Counted from the first letter of the stretch, positions 19,867-29,315 are shown. The stretch is DNA of 64,000 bases from Devosia sp. (GCF_025809055.1 NZ_CP075529.1:2529501-2593500); one strand, 5' to 3'. The notes: a model not told the origin generated them from the sequence alone. Made by a program: numbers and translations.

Positions 19867-19993
19867 TAGAGCGTTTTCAGGAGAAGTGGACACCACTTTT
19901 CTCCTCGGGCTCCGACCCAAGGATCGAAAACGTGACAAATCAATAATCTAGAGCACTCGTTCTGATTCAATCAGAACGAGAAATGCTCTAGAG
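19867..19993. repeat. Composite palindromic repeat, family B (copy 2)
   Basis: Starts TAGAGCGTTTTC and ends CTCTAGAG. It has the same two internal palindromes as 9196-9300 (GAGAAGTGG with CCACTTTTCTC, and the AGAACGA inverted arms). It lies 34 nt before rimM. Confidence 0.85.
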
Positions 19994-20027
19994 CAGGAAT
20001 GGCGAAGAGGCATATTAGGGCGCGCGC

Positions 20028-20564
20028 ATGGCCGAGACCACAAAGACCATTCTCCTGGGCACGATCGGGGCCGCCCATGGTATCAAGGGCGAGGTGCGCA
20101 TCACCTCGCACACCCAGGATCCCGAGGCCATTGCCGATTATGGCCCGCTGGCCACCGACCGGCCGGGCCTCACCATCACCATCCAATCCGCCCGCCTCAA
20201 CAAGAACGTGCTCATCGCCCGCCTCAAGGGCATCGGCGATCGCAATGCCGCCGAGGCGCTCAATGGCGTATCGCTGTTCGTTAGCCGCGACAGCCTGCCG
20301 GAGCATGAGGATGACGAGGATTTCTACCACGCCGATCTCATCGGCCTCGATGCAAGGCTCGAAAACGGCGTCAGCATCGGCGCCGTCCATGCCCTGCACA
20401 ATTATGGCGCCGGCGACCTCATCGAAGTGCGCGATCCGCGCTCCGGCGACACCTTCCTTTATCCCTTCACCAAGGCCGTCGTGCCCACCATTCGCATTGC
20501 CGATGGCTATCTGGTGATCGCCCCGCCGCTCGATGCCGATCCCGGCGAGGAAGAACCCGATTGA
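20028..20564 (+). CDS. rimM: Ribosome maturation factor RimM
   Basis: A 178-residue protein with an N-terminal RimM domain (LLGTIGAAHGIKGEVRI at residues 9-25) and a C-terminal PRC-barrel domain, where L-I-G-L-D-A-R-L-E-N-G begins. It helps process the 3' domain of 16S rRNA and binds S19. It overlaps trmD by 4 nt, and rplS follows, the standard order minus rpsP. Confidence 0.95.
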   Translation: MAETTKTILLGTIGAAHGIKGEVRITSHTQDPEAIADYGPLATDRPGLTITIQSARLNKNVLIARLKGIGDRNAAEALNGVSLFVSRDSLPEHEDDEDFYHADLIGLDARLENGVSIGAVHALHNYGAGDLIEVRDPRSGDTFLYPFTKAVVPTIRIADGYLVIAPPLDADPGEEEPD

Positions 20565-21241
20565 GTTTTTCGGCCCATATCATCACCCTCTTCCCCGAAC
20601 TGTTTCCGGGGCCGCTGGGCGCCTCGGTCCTGGGCCGCGGCCTTGCCGACAGGCTGTGGTCGCTTGAGGCCACCCAATTGCGCGATTTTGCCAAGGACCG
20701 GCATCGCACCGTCGACGACACACCTTCAGGCGGCGGCGCCGGCATGGTGCTCAAGCCCGATATCCTGGCCAAAGCCATCGACACCGTGGCCCCTAAGGAC
20801 GATCCGCGCCCGCGCATCCTGATGTCGCCGCGCGGCAGGCCCCTGACCCAGGCCCGCGCCCATGCCCTGGCCACCGGCCCCGGCGCCGTCATTGTCTGCG
20901 GACGTTTCGAGGGCGTCGACCAGCGCGTCATCGATGCCCGCAATCTCGAGGAGATCTCCATCGGCGACTATGTGCTGGCGGGCGGGGAAGTCGCGGCCAT
21001 GGTGCTCTTGGAAGCCGTGGTGCGGCTCATTCCCGGCGTGCTCGGCGCGCTCGACAGCCGCGACGAGGAGAGCTTTGAAAATGGCCTGCTCGAATATCCG
21101 CACTATACGCGGCCGCAAAGTTTCGAGGGCACGGAGATTCCCGCGGTGCTCACCTCGGGCGACCACGGCAGGATCGCCAAATGGCGGCACCAACAATCGG
21201 TTGCGCTTACCAGGGCGAGGCGACCGGACCTGTTGAAATAG
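20561..21241 (+). CDS. trmD: tRNA (guanine-N1)-methyltransferase TrmD
   Basis: A 226-residue SPOUT methyltransferase that makes m1G37 in tRNA. Conserved segments are LMSPRGRPLTQARAHAL, VCGRFEGVDQRVID and SIGDYVLAGGEVAA, the trefoil-knot SAM site. Translation starts at TTG 20561, overlapping the rimM stop (TTGA) with GAGGAAG upstream, so the unusual start is well supported. Confidence 0.96.
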   Translation: MSFSAHIITLFPELFPGPLGASVLGRGLADRLWSLEATQLRDFAKDRHRTVDDTPSGGGAGMVLKPDILAKAIDTVAPKDDPRPRILMSPRGRPLTQARAHALATGPGAVIVCGRFEGVDQRVIDARNLEEISIGDYVLAGGEVAAMVLLEAVVRLIPGVLGALDSRDEESFENGLLEYPHYTRPQSFEGTEIPAVLTSGDHGRIAKWRHQQSVALTRARRPDLLK

Positions 21242-21542
21242 GTGATCAGCACGAAGAGCGTCTTGAGACCTCATGGTGAGCCTGTCGAACCACGAGGTCG
21301 GGCGCACCTCACCACGACCTCGCCCTTCGACAAGCTCAGGGTGAGGTCTCTGCCGCGCGCCGGCCCAAAACCCCTAGACTCCCGGCCAATTTTCCCCTAT
21401 GAGCCGCCCATCGCTGCGTGGGCGTTTCGGACCCGGCGCGCAAAAAACCAAGAAGACTGCCCTTCCGTTACCAACCAAGACCGGGCGACGGGGTCGAAAA
21501 ACCCCGAGAATCGCTCCTATGAAAAGATCGAACGGATCGAAC
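21242..21542. other. Non-coding gap trmD-rplS
   Basis: Holds the family C inverted repeat (21265-21350) and then about 190 bp with no clear gene. The last part is probably the rplS leader; I see no convincing promoter or known leader RNA. Confidence 0.5.
21265..21350. repeat. Family C repeat as an inverted pair
   Basis: Two arms (21265-21300 and 21309-21350) starting GAGACCTCATGG and ending GGGTGAGGTCTC would fold into a long hairpin between trmD and rplS. Confidence 0.85.
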
Positions 21543-22091
21543 ATGAACATTATCGAACAGCTCAATGCCGAGCACGTTGCCGAGCTCGCCGCCAAGCGCG
21601 ACCTCCCCGAATTCACCCATGGCGATACCGTCAAGGTCTGGGTCAAGATTCGCGAAGGCGACAAGGAACGCCTGCAGGCCTATGAAGGCGTCGTGATTGC
21701 CCGCTCCGGCGGCGGCATCATGGAAAGCTTCACGGTCCGCAAGATTTCCTATGGCGAAGGCGTGGAACGCGTCTTCCCGATCTACTCGCCCAATATCGCT
21801 TCGGTGGAAGTGATCAAGCGCGGTAAGGTCCGTCGCGCCAAGCTCTACTACCTGCGCGATCGTCGCGGTAAGTCGGCCCGTATTTTCGAATCGACCAATT
21901 CGCGTACCAAGAAGATCCAGGACGCCGAGCGCACTGCCGCCCAGGCCGCCCGCGAAGCCCGTGAAGCTGAGAAGGTCGCCGCTGCCGAGGCCTTTGCCGC
22001 CGAGCAGGCCGCCAAGGACGCGGAAGCCGCAGCCGCTGCTGCCGCCGCTGAACAGGCCGCTGCCGCCGAAGGCGAAGCCAAGAGCGAATAA
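21543..22091 (+). CDS. rplS: 50S ribosomal protein L19
   Basis: A 182-residue L19. The first 115 residues are the conserved protein (PEFTHGDTVKVWVKIREG; RRAKLYYLRDRRGKSARI). A further 60 or so residues form an Ala/Glu/Lys-rich, probably helical tail, a feature of rhizobial L19. I chose ATG 21543; an in-frame ATG at 21519 would add eight residues. A strong terminator follows at 22112. Confidence 0.95.
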   Translation: MNIIEQLNAEHVAELAAKRDLPEFTHGDTVKVWVKIREGDKERLQAYEGVVIARSGGGIMESFTVRKISYGEGVERVFPIYSPNIASVEVIKRGKVRRAKLYYLRDRRGKSARIFESTNSRTKKIQDAERTAAQAAREAREAEKVAAAEAFAAEQAAKDAEAAAAAAAAEQAAAAEGEAKSE

Positions 22092-22111
22092 GAGCCCAGC
22101 TCATCGCATCG

Positions 22112-22142
22112 AAAAGCCCGGCCATCGCGCCGGGCTTTTTTG
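22112..22142 (+). terminator. rplS operon terminator
   Basis: An 8-bp GC-rich stem (22115-22122 with 22129-22136) is followed by TTTTTTG. It sits 20 nt after the rplS stop and probably ends the rimM-trmD-rplS transcript. Confidence 0.85.
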
Positions 22143-22151
22143 TTTGCCGGT

Positions 22152-22167
22152 GGATTCACGTGAAACT
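22152..22167. promoter_or_regulatory. Degenerate parS-like site
   Basis: GGATTCACGTGAAACT, keeping the TTCACGTGAA core of parS; about 7 kb from the main cluster. Confidence 0.4.
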
Positions 22168-22250
22168 TCACCCCTTCCCTTATCCCCTGAGGGGAGAGGG
22201 GGCGATGAAGGCGATAGACCAGCTCGTTGGTGAACCGCTCTACGCTCGAA
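22168..22250. repeat. Family F repeat (copy 1)
   Basis: CCTGAGGGGAGAGGGGGCGA is followed by a GATGAAGGCGATAGACCAGC-type stretch. An inverted copy is at 52929-53007. The rest of the 22092-22432 gap holds the rplS terminator and a parS-like site, and otherwise nothing recognisable. Confidence 0.75.
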
Positions 22251-22432
22251 TGGCACGAAGCATCGGCCCCGTTCCCGGCATCGCCAGACCCGTCACACGC
22301 TCGACCCATCAACGCGGCCCCTGCCACTTCCCGTCAGCATCCTGACCGCGAGCGCCATTTCCGGCTTTACCCCCGCGCCGGGCTTGGCGATAAGAAAGCC
22401 CTGCCTGCCTCAACGCAATCCCGGACACCCAA

Positions 22433-23245
22433 ATGACCCATTCCATCGTCACCTGGAACATCAATTCGGTCCGGTTGCGCCTGCCCATGGTGCTGGATTT
22501 CCTGGCCCAGTATCAGCCCGACGTGCTGATGCTGCAGGAGATCAAGTGCACCAATGACCAGTTTCCCCGCAATGCCTTCATCGAGGCGGGCTATCCGCAC
22601 ATGGCCGTCCACGGCCAGAAGGGCTATCACGGCGTCGCCATCGTCTCGAAATTCCCGCTGACCGAGGTCGCGAGCCGGGTGTTCTGCGAAATCCCCGAAT
22701 CGCGCCATGTCTCGGCGCTGGTCGACCTGGGCCACGGGCCCTTCACGCTGCACAATTTCTACATTCCCGCCGGCGGCGACGAGCCGGACCCCGAACTCAA
22801 CCCGAAGTTCAAACACAAGCTGGGCTTTCTCGACGAGCTCAAGACCTGGTTCTCCGAACCGGTATTCCAGCGCGGCCACCTGATCGCCGGCGATTTCAAC
22901 ATCGCGCCGCACGAAAACGATGTGTGGAGCCACAAGCAATTGCTCAAGATCGTCAGCCATACGCCTCAGGAAACCGAGCGTCTCAACGCCCTGTTGACCG
23001 GCGGGCATGGCTGGACGGACCTGGTGCGCAAGCATGTGCCCCATGACATCAAACTCTATTCCTGGTGGAGCTATCGCAGCGCCAATTGGGACCTTGCCGA
23101 CAAGGGCCGGCGCCTCGACCATATCTGGTCCACCGCCGATGTCGCCGAACGCTCGGTCGGCGCCGAAATAATCCGCCCCGCCCGCGGCTGGACCGACAAG
23201 CCATCCGACCACGTGCCGGTCATAGCCCGGTTTGCCCGGGCCTAG
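22433..23245 (+). CDS. xth: Exodeoxyribonuclease III
   Basis: A 270-residue AP endonuclease/3'-5' exonuclease of base-excision repair. Motifs in order: TWNINSVRLRLP (residues 7-18), LMLQEIKC (about 36-43, metal-binding Glu), GDFNIAPHENDVW (about 158-170) and the C-terminal SDHVPV with the catalytic Asp-His. Length is normal for the Xth/ExoA family. It stands alone, with repeats on both sides. Confidence 0.95.
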   Translation: MTHSIVTWNINSVRLRLPMVLDFLAQYQPDVLMLQEIKCTNDQFPRNAFIEAGYPHMAVHGQKGYHGVAIVSKFPLTEVASRVFCEIPESRHVSALVDLGHGPFTLHNFYIPAGGDEPDPELNPKFKHKLGFLDELKTWFSEPVFQRGHLIAGDFNIAPHENDVWSHKQLLKIVSHTPQETERLNALLTGGHGWTDLVRKHVPHDIKLYSWWSYRSANWDLADKGRRLDHIWSTADVAERSVGAEIIRPARGWTDKPSDHVPVIARFARA

Positions 23246-23301
23246 GGCGCCACAATCCGTTCCGTTCCTTCCGGGACGTTACCCCGCCTTTTCCCCACGC
23301 A

Positions 23302-23375
23302 GTCATTCCCGCGAAAGCGGGAACCCCTGTTTTGATGTTTCGGGGACCATAGATTCCCGCTTTCGCGGGAATGAC
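23302..23375. repeat. Palindromic repeat, family A (copy 2)
   Basis: GTCATTCCCGCGAAAGCGGG at the left arm and its inverted copy ending GCGGGAATGAC at the right. It sits between the convergent xth and cNMP-binding genes. Confidence 0.9.
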
Positions 23376-23489
23376 ATAGGGGAAGCGCGCTCTATCCGAA
23401 ACTGCCCGGCCCATGGTGCTGCCCCCGGACCTGATCCGATGGCCAAGTCCCGCCAGATCCAAAACCCGCAGACCCGAAAAACACGCCCC

Positions 23490-23963
23490 TCAGGCGCCCT
23501 TCATCCGGCCTCGGAGCGGCTCCAGGGCATGCATATAGGTGCCAAGGTCCTGCTGGATGCGCTGGGCGGCCCGTGCCGCCAGTTCCGGGCTCTGGCGCGC
23601 CAATTTGAGAAAGGCGTGGCGCGGCACGAACAGCAATTCGCAATCGGTGACGGCGCTGAACGTCACCGGGCGCGGCTTGTCGATGATGAGGGCTGTGGGG
23701 GAGATGACGCTGCCCGGCTCGCTCAGGGCATAGGGCTTGCCGGCCTCGGCGCCCTCGTGCCGCGCCTTGACCGTGCCCTCGATCAGAACGAAGGCGCCCG
23801 TGGGTGTGTCCCCGGCCTTGTAAATGATCGCATCGGCCGCGAAATGCTGGCGGTCCCCGGCAAAACCCAGCATGCGGAGCTGTTCATCGTCACAGATGTC
23901 GAAAAAGTCGGCCTGGGCCAATACCCCGGCCGCGTCATCCATTCTCATGCGCGCCTGACCCAT
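23490..23963 (-). CDS. Cyclic nucleotide-binding domain protein
   Basis: A 157-residue protein that is essentially one cNMP-binding domain: Y-K-A-G-D-T-P-T-G-A-F-V-L-I-E-G-T-V followed by E-P-G-S-V-I-S-P-T-A-L-I and L-L-F-V-P-R. There is no DNA-binding HTH, so it is not a CRP-type regulator by itself. The canonical phosphate-binding Arg segment is only weakly matched, so ligand binding is uncertain. ATGs at 23948 and 23942 are alternative starts. Confidence 0.75.
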   Translation of the reverse strand: MGQARMRMDDAAGVLAQADFFDICDDEQLRMLGFAGDRQHFAADAIIYKAGDTPTGAFVLIEGTVKARHEGAEAGKPYALSEPGSVISPTALIIDKPRPVTFSAVTDCELLFVPRHAFLKLARQSPELAARAAQRIQQDLGTYMHALEPLRGRMKGA

Positions 23964-24047
23964 CTGTGCCGCTGCCGCCCGCGCAGTCCGGGCGGCTCGG
24001 CACAGCTATAAGTCACAACGGGCAGGAATTGAAAGACCTTGTCCCGT

Positions 24048-24731
24048 TTATGGCACGAGGCGGTAGCCACCATCCTCGGTGACCAAGAGGCGCGCATTGG
24101 AGGGATCGCGCTCGATCTTCTGGCGGAGCCGATAGATATGGGTTTCGAGCGTATGCGTCGTCACCCGGTTATTGTAGCCCCAGACTTCCTTGAGCAGCAC
24201 GTCGCGCGTGATGGTCTTGGGACCCTGGCGATAGAGATATTTGAGGATCGAGGTTTCCTTGTCGGTCAGGCGAACCTTGTTGCCGTCATTGGTTTCCAGC
24301 GTCTTGGCGGCCGGCTGGAAGCTGTACTGGCCGATGGTGAAGACGGCGTCCTCGCTTTGGTCGCGCTGGCGCAGCGCGGCATTGATGCGGGCCAGCAGCA
24401 CCGGAAAGCGGAAGGGTTTGGTCAGATAGTCATTGGCGCCGGCCTCGAGACCCATGATCTCGTCGGCATCGGTATCGTGCCCGGTCAGCATCAGCACCGG
24501 GCTCTTGTAGCCCTCCTGGCGCATGAGTTTGACGGCCTCGCGGCCATCCATGTCCGGCAGGCCCACATCCATGATGGTGAGTTCGACATTGTTCTCGCGC
24601 ACGGCCTTGAGCGCGTCATTGGCGGTACCGGCTTCCACAACGCTGAAATCCGGGTCGCTCCGAAGCTGGTCCACCAGAACCTGGCGCAGATCCGAATCGT
24701 CATCCACGACCAGGATGTGTCGCTTGTTCAT
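24048..24731 (-). CDS. OmpR/PhoB-family response regulator
   Basis: A 227-residue regulator. The receiver domain (residues about 4-118) has the acidic pair in VVDDDSD, the phospho-acceptor Asp55 in TIMDVGLPDMDG and the conserved Lys in YLTKPF. The winged-helix DNA-binding domain (about 130-225) ends with THTLETHIYRLRQKIE and DGGYRLVP. Start ATG 24731 has GGAGAAA upstream. No histidine kinase is adjacent, so its partner is unknown. Confidence 0.93.
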   Translation of the reverse strand: MNKRHILVVDDDSDLRQVLVDQLRSDPDFSVVEAGTANDALKAVRENNVELTIMDVGLPDMDGREAVKLMRQEGYKSPVLMLTGHDTDADEIMGLEAGANDYLTKPFRFPVLLARINAALRQRDQSEDAVFTIGQYSFQPAAKTLETNDGNKVRLTDKETSILKYLYRQGPKTITRDVLLKEVWGYNNRVTTHTLETHIYRLRQKIERDPSNARLLVTEDGGYRLVP

Positions 24732-24869
24732 TGTTTTCTCCGGTTTTTTTCGTCGTGGCCGACCATGGTCACAGGATTGCGACCGGTTTGGGAGTCCGCC
24801 AATCACAACGGTGTTATTCAACCGCAAGCAACGCGAAAAACAGTTGGAAAGTTGCACCCAAGGCCAAGA

Positions 24870-25553
24870 TCAGGTTGCCGGCCGGCGTCCGAACAGGGCC
24901 GAACCGACCCGCACCTGGGTCGCGCCCATGGCAATGGCGGTCTCGTAGTCGCCGCTCATGCCCATGGACAAACGCGTGAGACCCGCCTGCCTGGCCAGGC
25001 CCGCCAATTGCGCGAAGTAAGGCCCCGGCGGCACGCCGTCGGGCGGAATGCACATCAGCCCCACCACGTCGAGCCCATGCACCTCCCGGCACCGCTGGAC
25101 GAAGCCAACGGCGTCTTCCGGCGCAATCCCCGCCTTCTGGGCCTCGCCGCCGATATTGACCTGGATGAAGCAGGGCAGCGATTTTCCGGCCCGCGCCATT
25201 TCCTCGGCAAGGATCCCCGCCAGCTTGTCGCGATCGAGCGTCTCGATGACATCGAACAGTGCCACCGCCTCGCGCGCCTTGTTGGTCTGCAGCGGACCAA
25301 TGAGGTGAAGGCGCAGGCCGGGAAAGCGCTCGCGTAGCGCTGGCCACTTCTGCTTGGCCTCCTGCACCCGGTTCTCCCCGAAGACGCGCTGCCCGGCCAA
25401 AAGGAACGGCGCAATGTCCTCGGCTGAAAAGGTCTTGGACACCGCGACCAGCTCCACCTGCTCGGGTGGCGGCCCGAAGCGGCGGCGCGCCGTCTCGATG
25501 CGGGAGCGGATATATTCGAGCGCGGTTTGCGCGCCAGCGGCACCTTCGGCCAT
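24870..25553 (-). CDS. YggS/PROSC family PLP homeostasis protein
   Basis: A 227-residue alanine-racemase-fold protein that binds pyridoxal phosphate and takes part in PLP balance. The PLP lysine is in VAVSKTFSAEDI (about residue 40). FGENRVQEAKQKW, HLIGPLQTNKAREA and SMGMSGDYETAI are family signatures. It is divergent from leuS. No racemase partner domain is present, as expected for the family. Confidence 0.93.
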   Translation of the reverse strand: MAEGAAGAQTALEYIRSRIETARRRFGPPPEQVELVAVSKTFSAEDIAPFLLAGQRVFGENRVQEAKQKWPALRERFPGLRLHLIGPLQTNKAREAVALFDVIETLDRDKLAGILAEEMARAGKSLPCFIQVNIGGEAQKAGIAPEDAVGFVQRCREVHGLDVVGLMCIPPDGVPPGPYFAQLAGLARQAGLTRLSMGMSGDYETAIAMGATQVRVGSALFGRRPAT

Positions 25554-25682
25554 GACCCGGCCCCGTTTCTGTTGACCTGATAGGGGTTTTCTGATGATGG
25601 TCCGGTAGCCAAAATCCCTCGAAAACGCAAGCCGCGCCGCCCTTTGCGCCGGACTTGCAAAATCTCTCTAAGGACGAATCCA

Positions 25683-28292
25683 GTGAGCGGCGAACGCTAC
25701 AATCCGCGCGAAAGCGAACCGAAATGGCAAAAGGTCTGGGACGACGCCAAGAGCTTCGTCACCGCCAATGACGATCCGCGCGAGCCTTACTACGTCCTCG
25801 AGATGTTCCCCTATCCCTCCGGCCGCATCCATATGGGCCATGTGCGCAACTATTCCATGGGCGATGTGGTGGCCCGCTATCACCGCGCCCGCGGCAAGAA
25901 TGTGCTGCACCCCATGGGCTGGGATGCCTTCGGCCTGCCGGCCGAGAACGCCGCCATCGAGCGCAAGACCCATCCCGGCGCCTGGACCTATCAGAACATC
26001 GAGGCGATGAAGGCCCAGCTCAAGTCCATGGGTCTGTCCATCGACTGGACGCGCGAAATCGCCACCTGTTCGCCCGAATATTACCAGCACCAGCAGGCCA
26101 TGTTCCTCGACATGCTGGAAGCGGGCCTCGTCACCCGCAAGAGTTCCAAGGTCAATTGGGACCCTGTGGACATGACGGTCCTCGCTAATGAGCAGGTCAT
26201 CGACGGCAAGGGCTGGCGCTCGGGCGCCCCGGTCGAACAGCGCGAGCTGGTGCAGTGGTTCTTTAAGATTTCCGACGTCGCCGAAGACCTGCTGGACGCG
26301 CTGGATGGCCTCACCGGCTGGCCCGAAAAGGTGCGCACCATGCAGCGCAACTGGATCGGCCGCTCCGAAGGCCTGCGCCTTCTGTTCGAGATGGTGCCGG
26401 ACGCCCGCACCGCCGCCGCGAGCATTGAGGTCTTCACCACCCGCCCCGACACCATTTTCGGCGCCTCATTCATCGGCCTGTCGCCCGATCATCCGCTGAC
26501 CAGCGAACTGGCCGCCGGCAATCCGGCCCTGGCCGAATTCGTTGCCGAGTGCCACCGTCACGGCACCGCCACCGAGACGCTCGAAAAAGCCGAAAAACAG
26601 GGCTTTGACACCGGCTTGCGGGTAAAGCACCCCGTTCTCGACGGCCAGACCCTGCCCGTCTATGTCGCCAATTTCATCCTCATGGATTACGGCACCGGCG
26701 CCATTTTCGGCTGCCCGGCCCATGACCAGCGTGACCTCGATCTCGCCCGCAAATATGGCCTGTCCGTCACCCCGGTCGTGCTGCCGCCCGGCGCCGATCC
26801 GCAAAACTTCAGCATCGGCACAGAAGCCTATGTTGACACTGGTCACATCTACAATTCCGGCTTTCTCGATGGCCTCTCCATCGACGACGCCAAGACCAGG
26901 ATTGCCGAACACTTTGCCGCCCGCCAGGTCGATGGCAAGCCGCAGGGCAAGGTCGAGGTCAATTATCGCCTGCGCGACTGGGGCATTTCGCGCCAGCGCT
27001 ATTGGGGCTGCCCGATACCGGTCATTCACTGCGAGGTCTGCGGCACCGTACCCGTGCCCAAGAAGGACCTGCCGGTGCGCCTGCCCGAGGACGTCACCTT
27101 TGACAAGCCCGGCAATGCCCTTGACCACCATCCGAGCTGGAAACACGTCCATTGCCCGCAATGCGGTGCCGCCGCGCGGCGCGAAACCGACACCATGGAC
27201 ACCTTCGTCGATAGCTCCTGGTATTTCGTACGCTTTACCGCGCCGCAGGCCGATACGCCGACCATCCCCGATGTCGCCAATCGCTGGCTGCCGGTGGACC
27301 AGTATATCGGCGGCATCGAGCATGCCATTCTGCACCTGCTCTATTCGCGCTATTTCACCCGCGCCATGAAGGCGACCGGTCATGTGGGGCTCGACGAGCC
27401 GTTCAAGGGCCTGTTCACCCAGGGCATGGTGACGCACGAGACTTACAAGTCGGAAAAAGGCGAATGGGTGCCGCCCACCGAAGTGGTCATTGACGCCAAT
27501 GGCGACGACCGCAGCGCCCGCCATGCCACGACCGGCGCGCCGATCACCATCGGCTCCGTCGAAAAGATGAGCAAATCCAAGAAGAACGTGGTCGATCCCG
27601 ACGAGATCGTCGCCGGCTACGGCGCCGACACGGCCCGCTGGTTCATGCTCTCCGATTCTCCGCCGGAACGCGATGTGCAGTGGACCGAAGCCGGCGTCGA
27701 AGGCGCCAGCCGGTTCCAACAGCGCGTCTGGCGGCTGGTGCATGATGCAGTCGAATTGAATGAACAGTCTCCAGAGACTGGATCGCAGGGCAAGACCAAT
27801 CCACTGGCCTTGCGCAAGACCATTCATCGCGCCGTTCACGGCGTGGCGCAGGACATCGAGGCCCTGGGCTTCAACCGCGCCGTCGCCCGCATCTATGAGC
27901 TGACCAATGCCCTGGCCAAGGCCAGGGAAGGCTCTGCGTCGCCGGAAATGCGTGCTGTGCTGCTGGAAGGCGTTGAAAAGCTTGTGCTTTTGATCAACCC
28001 GATGATGCCGCACCTGGCCGAAAGTTGCTGGGAAGTCCTCGGCAAGACCGGTCTTGCCGCAGACGCGGCCTGGCCCGATGTCGATCCGGCCATGCTGGTC
28101 GATGACGAGGTCACCATGCCGGTGCAGATCAACGGCAAGCGTCGCGCCGAGATCACCGTGGCCAAGGGCCTGCCCGCATCGGAGGTGGAAGCCAAAGTCC
28201 TCGCGCTTGAAGACGTTCAGCGCGCGCTCGACGGCAAGACCCCGAAGAAGATCGTCGTGGTGCCCGATCGCATCGTCAATATCGTCGTCTAA
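25683..28292 (+). CDS. leuS: Leucine--tRNA ligase
   Basis: An 869-residue class I synthetase. The HIGH-type motif is HMGH in FPYPSGRIHMGHVRN (about residues 49-52) and the KMSKS motif is EKMSKSKKN near 628. An editing (CP1) domain lies between. I chose GTG 25683, preceded by AAGGACG, because the 13 upstream codons look non-coding. holA follows after only 3 nt; lptE, which sits between these genes in E. coli, is absent. Confidence 0.97.
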   Translation: MSGERYNPRESEPKWQKVWDDAKSFVTANDDPREPYYVLEMFPYPSGRIHMGHVRNYSMGDVVARYHRARGKNVLHPMGWDAFGLPAENAAIERKTHPGAWTYQNIEAMKAQLKSMGLSIDWTREIATCSPEYYQHQQAMFLDMLEAGLVTRKSSKVNWDPVDMTVLANEQVIDGKGWRSGAPVEQRELVQWFFKISDVAEDLLDALDGLTGWPEKVRTMQRNWIGRSEGLRLLFEMVPDARTAAASIEVFTTRPDTIFGASFIGLSPDHPLTSELAAGNPALAEFVAECHRHGTATETLEKAEKQGFDTGLRVKHPVLDGQTLPVYVANFILMDYGTGAIFGCPAHDQRDLDLARKYGLSVTPVVLPPGADPQNFSIGTEAYVDTGHIYNSGFLDGLSIDDAKTRIAEHFAARQVDGKPQGKVEVNYRLRDWGISRQRYWGCPIPVIHCEVCGTVPVPKKDLPVRLPEDVTFDKPGNALDHHPSWKHVHCPQCGAAARRETDTMDTFVDSSWYFVRFTAPQADTPTIPDVANRWLPVDQYIGGIEHAILHLLYSRYFTRAMKATGHVGLDEPFKGLFTQGMVTHETYKSEKGEWVPPTEVVIDANGDDRSARHATTGAPITIGSVEKMSKSKKNVVDPDEIVAGYGADTARWFMLSDSPPERDVQWTEAGVEGASRFQQRVWRLVHDAVELNEQSPETGSQGKTNPLALRKTIHRAVHGVAQDIEALGFNRAVARIYELTNALAKAREGSASPEMRAVLLEGVEKLVLLINPMMPHLAESCWEVLGKTGLAADAAWPDVDPAMLVDDEVTMPVQINGKRRAEITVAKGLPASEVEAKVLALEDVQRALDGKTPKKIVVVPDRIVNIVV

Positions 28293-28295
28293 CCG

Positions 28296-29315
28296 ATGGC
28301 GGCCCTGAAAGCGCACGAGGTTGCCCGATTTCTCAACCGCCCGGACCTGGACGAGGGTATTTTCCTCGCCTATGGCCCGGATGGCGGCCTGGTGCGGGAA
28401 ACGGCCCAGCGCCTGATCAGGCATTTTGGCGCCGGCGACGCGGCCGCCGACGTCACCATTTTCGACGGGCCTGAACTGGCCGCCGATCCCTCGCTGCTCG
28501 TGCTCGAAGCCCGGTCGGTCTCGCTGTTTGGCGGCAAACGCATCATCCGGGTGCGCAACGCCACCAAGGCGCTGGTCATGCCGCTGACCGAGCTGCGCGA
28601 TGACCCGGGCGGCGCCGTCATCGTGCTCGAGGCCGACAACCTGCCGCCGCGCGACGCCCTGCGTGCCCTGGTCGAGGCCGCCAAGCTCGGCCGTGCCCTG
28701 CCCTGCTATCCCGATACCGACGAAACCCTGGCCAGCCTGATGCGCGACAGCTTCAACCAGGCCGGTATCCGCATCGATGGCGACGTCATTCCCACCCTGC
28801 GCGATATTCTCGGCAATGACCGCGAGGTCACGCGGCGGGAGATCGAGAAGCTCTCGCTTTATGCGGCCGCCAGCAAGGAATTGACGCGCGAGGACGTGCT
28901 GCTGCTCTGCGCCGATAACGGCGCCCTGGCGATCGACGCCATCCTCGACGCCACCGGCTCAGGCCAGGCAGAACGGCTAGAGCTGGCGCTGAACCGGGCC
29001 CTGTCGGCCAATGTCAATCCGCAGCAATTGCTGGCCATGCTCAACACTCATTTCGCCAATCTGCGCCGCTGGCGGGTCGAGGTCGATGCCGGCAAGGGTG
29101 CGCGGGCGGTGCTGGATGGCCAGCGCCCAAAACCGCATTTCTCCCGCATCGGCGCGCTCGAACAGCAATTGCGGCTCTGGTCCGACGCCGCCCTAGCGGT
29201 CGCCACCGAACGCCTCCTGCAGGCCGTGTCCGATTCACGCCGCAAGCCGGCCCTTGCCGAAACCGTGCTCCGCCGCACCACCCTCGCCCTCTGCATGATG
29301 GCCGCAACGCATTAG
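28296..29315 (+). CDS. holA: DNA polymerase III subunit delta
   Basis: A 339-residue clamp-loader subunit. The AAA-like N-terminal part contains FLAYGPDGGLVRETAQRLI without a functional Walker A, as expected for delta. The middle has LPCYPDTDETLASLM and R-x-L-L-G-N-D-R-E-V-T-R-R-E-I-E-K-L, and the C-terminal helical domain has NPQQLLAMLNTHFANLRR. It is translated directly after leuS and probably coupled to it. Confidence 0.94.
   Translation: MAALKAHEVARFLNRPDLDEGIFLAYGPDGGLVRETAQRLIRHFGAGDAAADVTIFDGPELAADPSLLVLEARSVSLFGGKRIIRVRNATKALVMPLTELRDDPGGAVIVLEADNLPPRDALRALVEAAKLGRALPCYPDTDETLASLMRDSFNQAGIRIDGDVIPTLRDILGNDREVTRREIEKLSLYAAASKELTREDVLLLCADNGALAIDAILDATGSGQAERLELALNRALSANVNPQQLLAMLNTHFANLRRWRVEVDAGKGARAVLDGQRPKPHFSRIGALEQQLRLWSDAALAVATERLLQAVSDSRRKPALAETVLRRTTLALCMMAATH

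Noticed and set aside
26466..28424. 652-codon frame opposite leuS
   Set aside because: Antisense to leuS with repetitive, unstructured composition.
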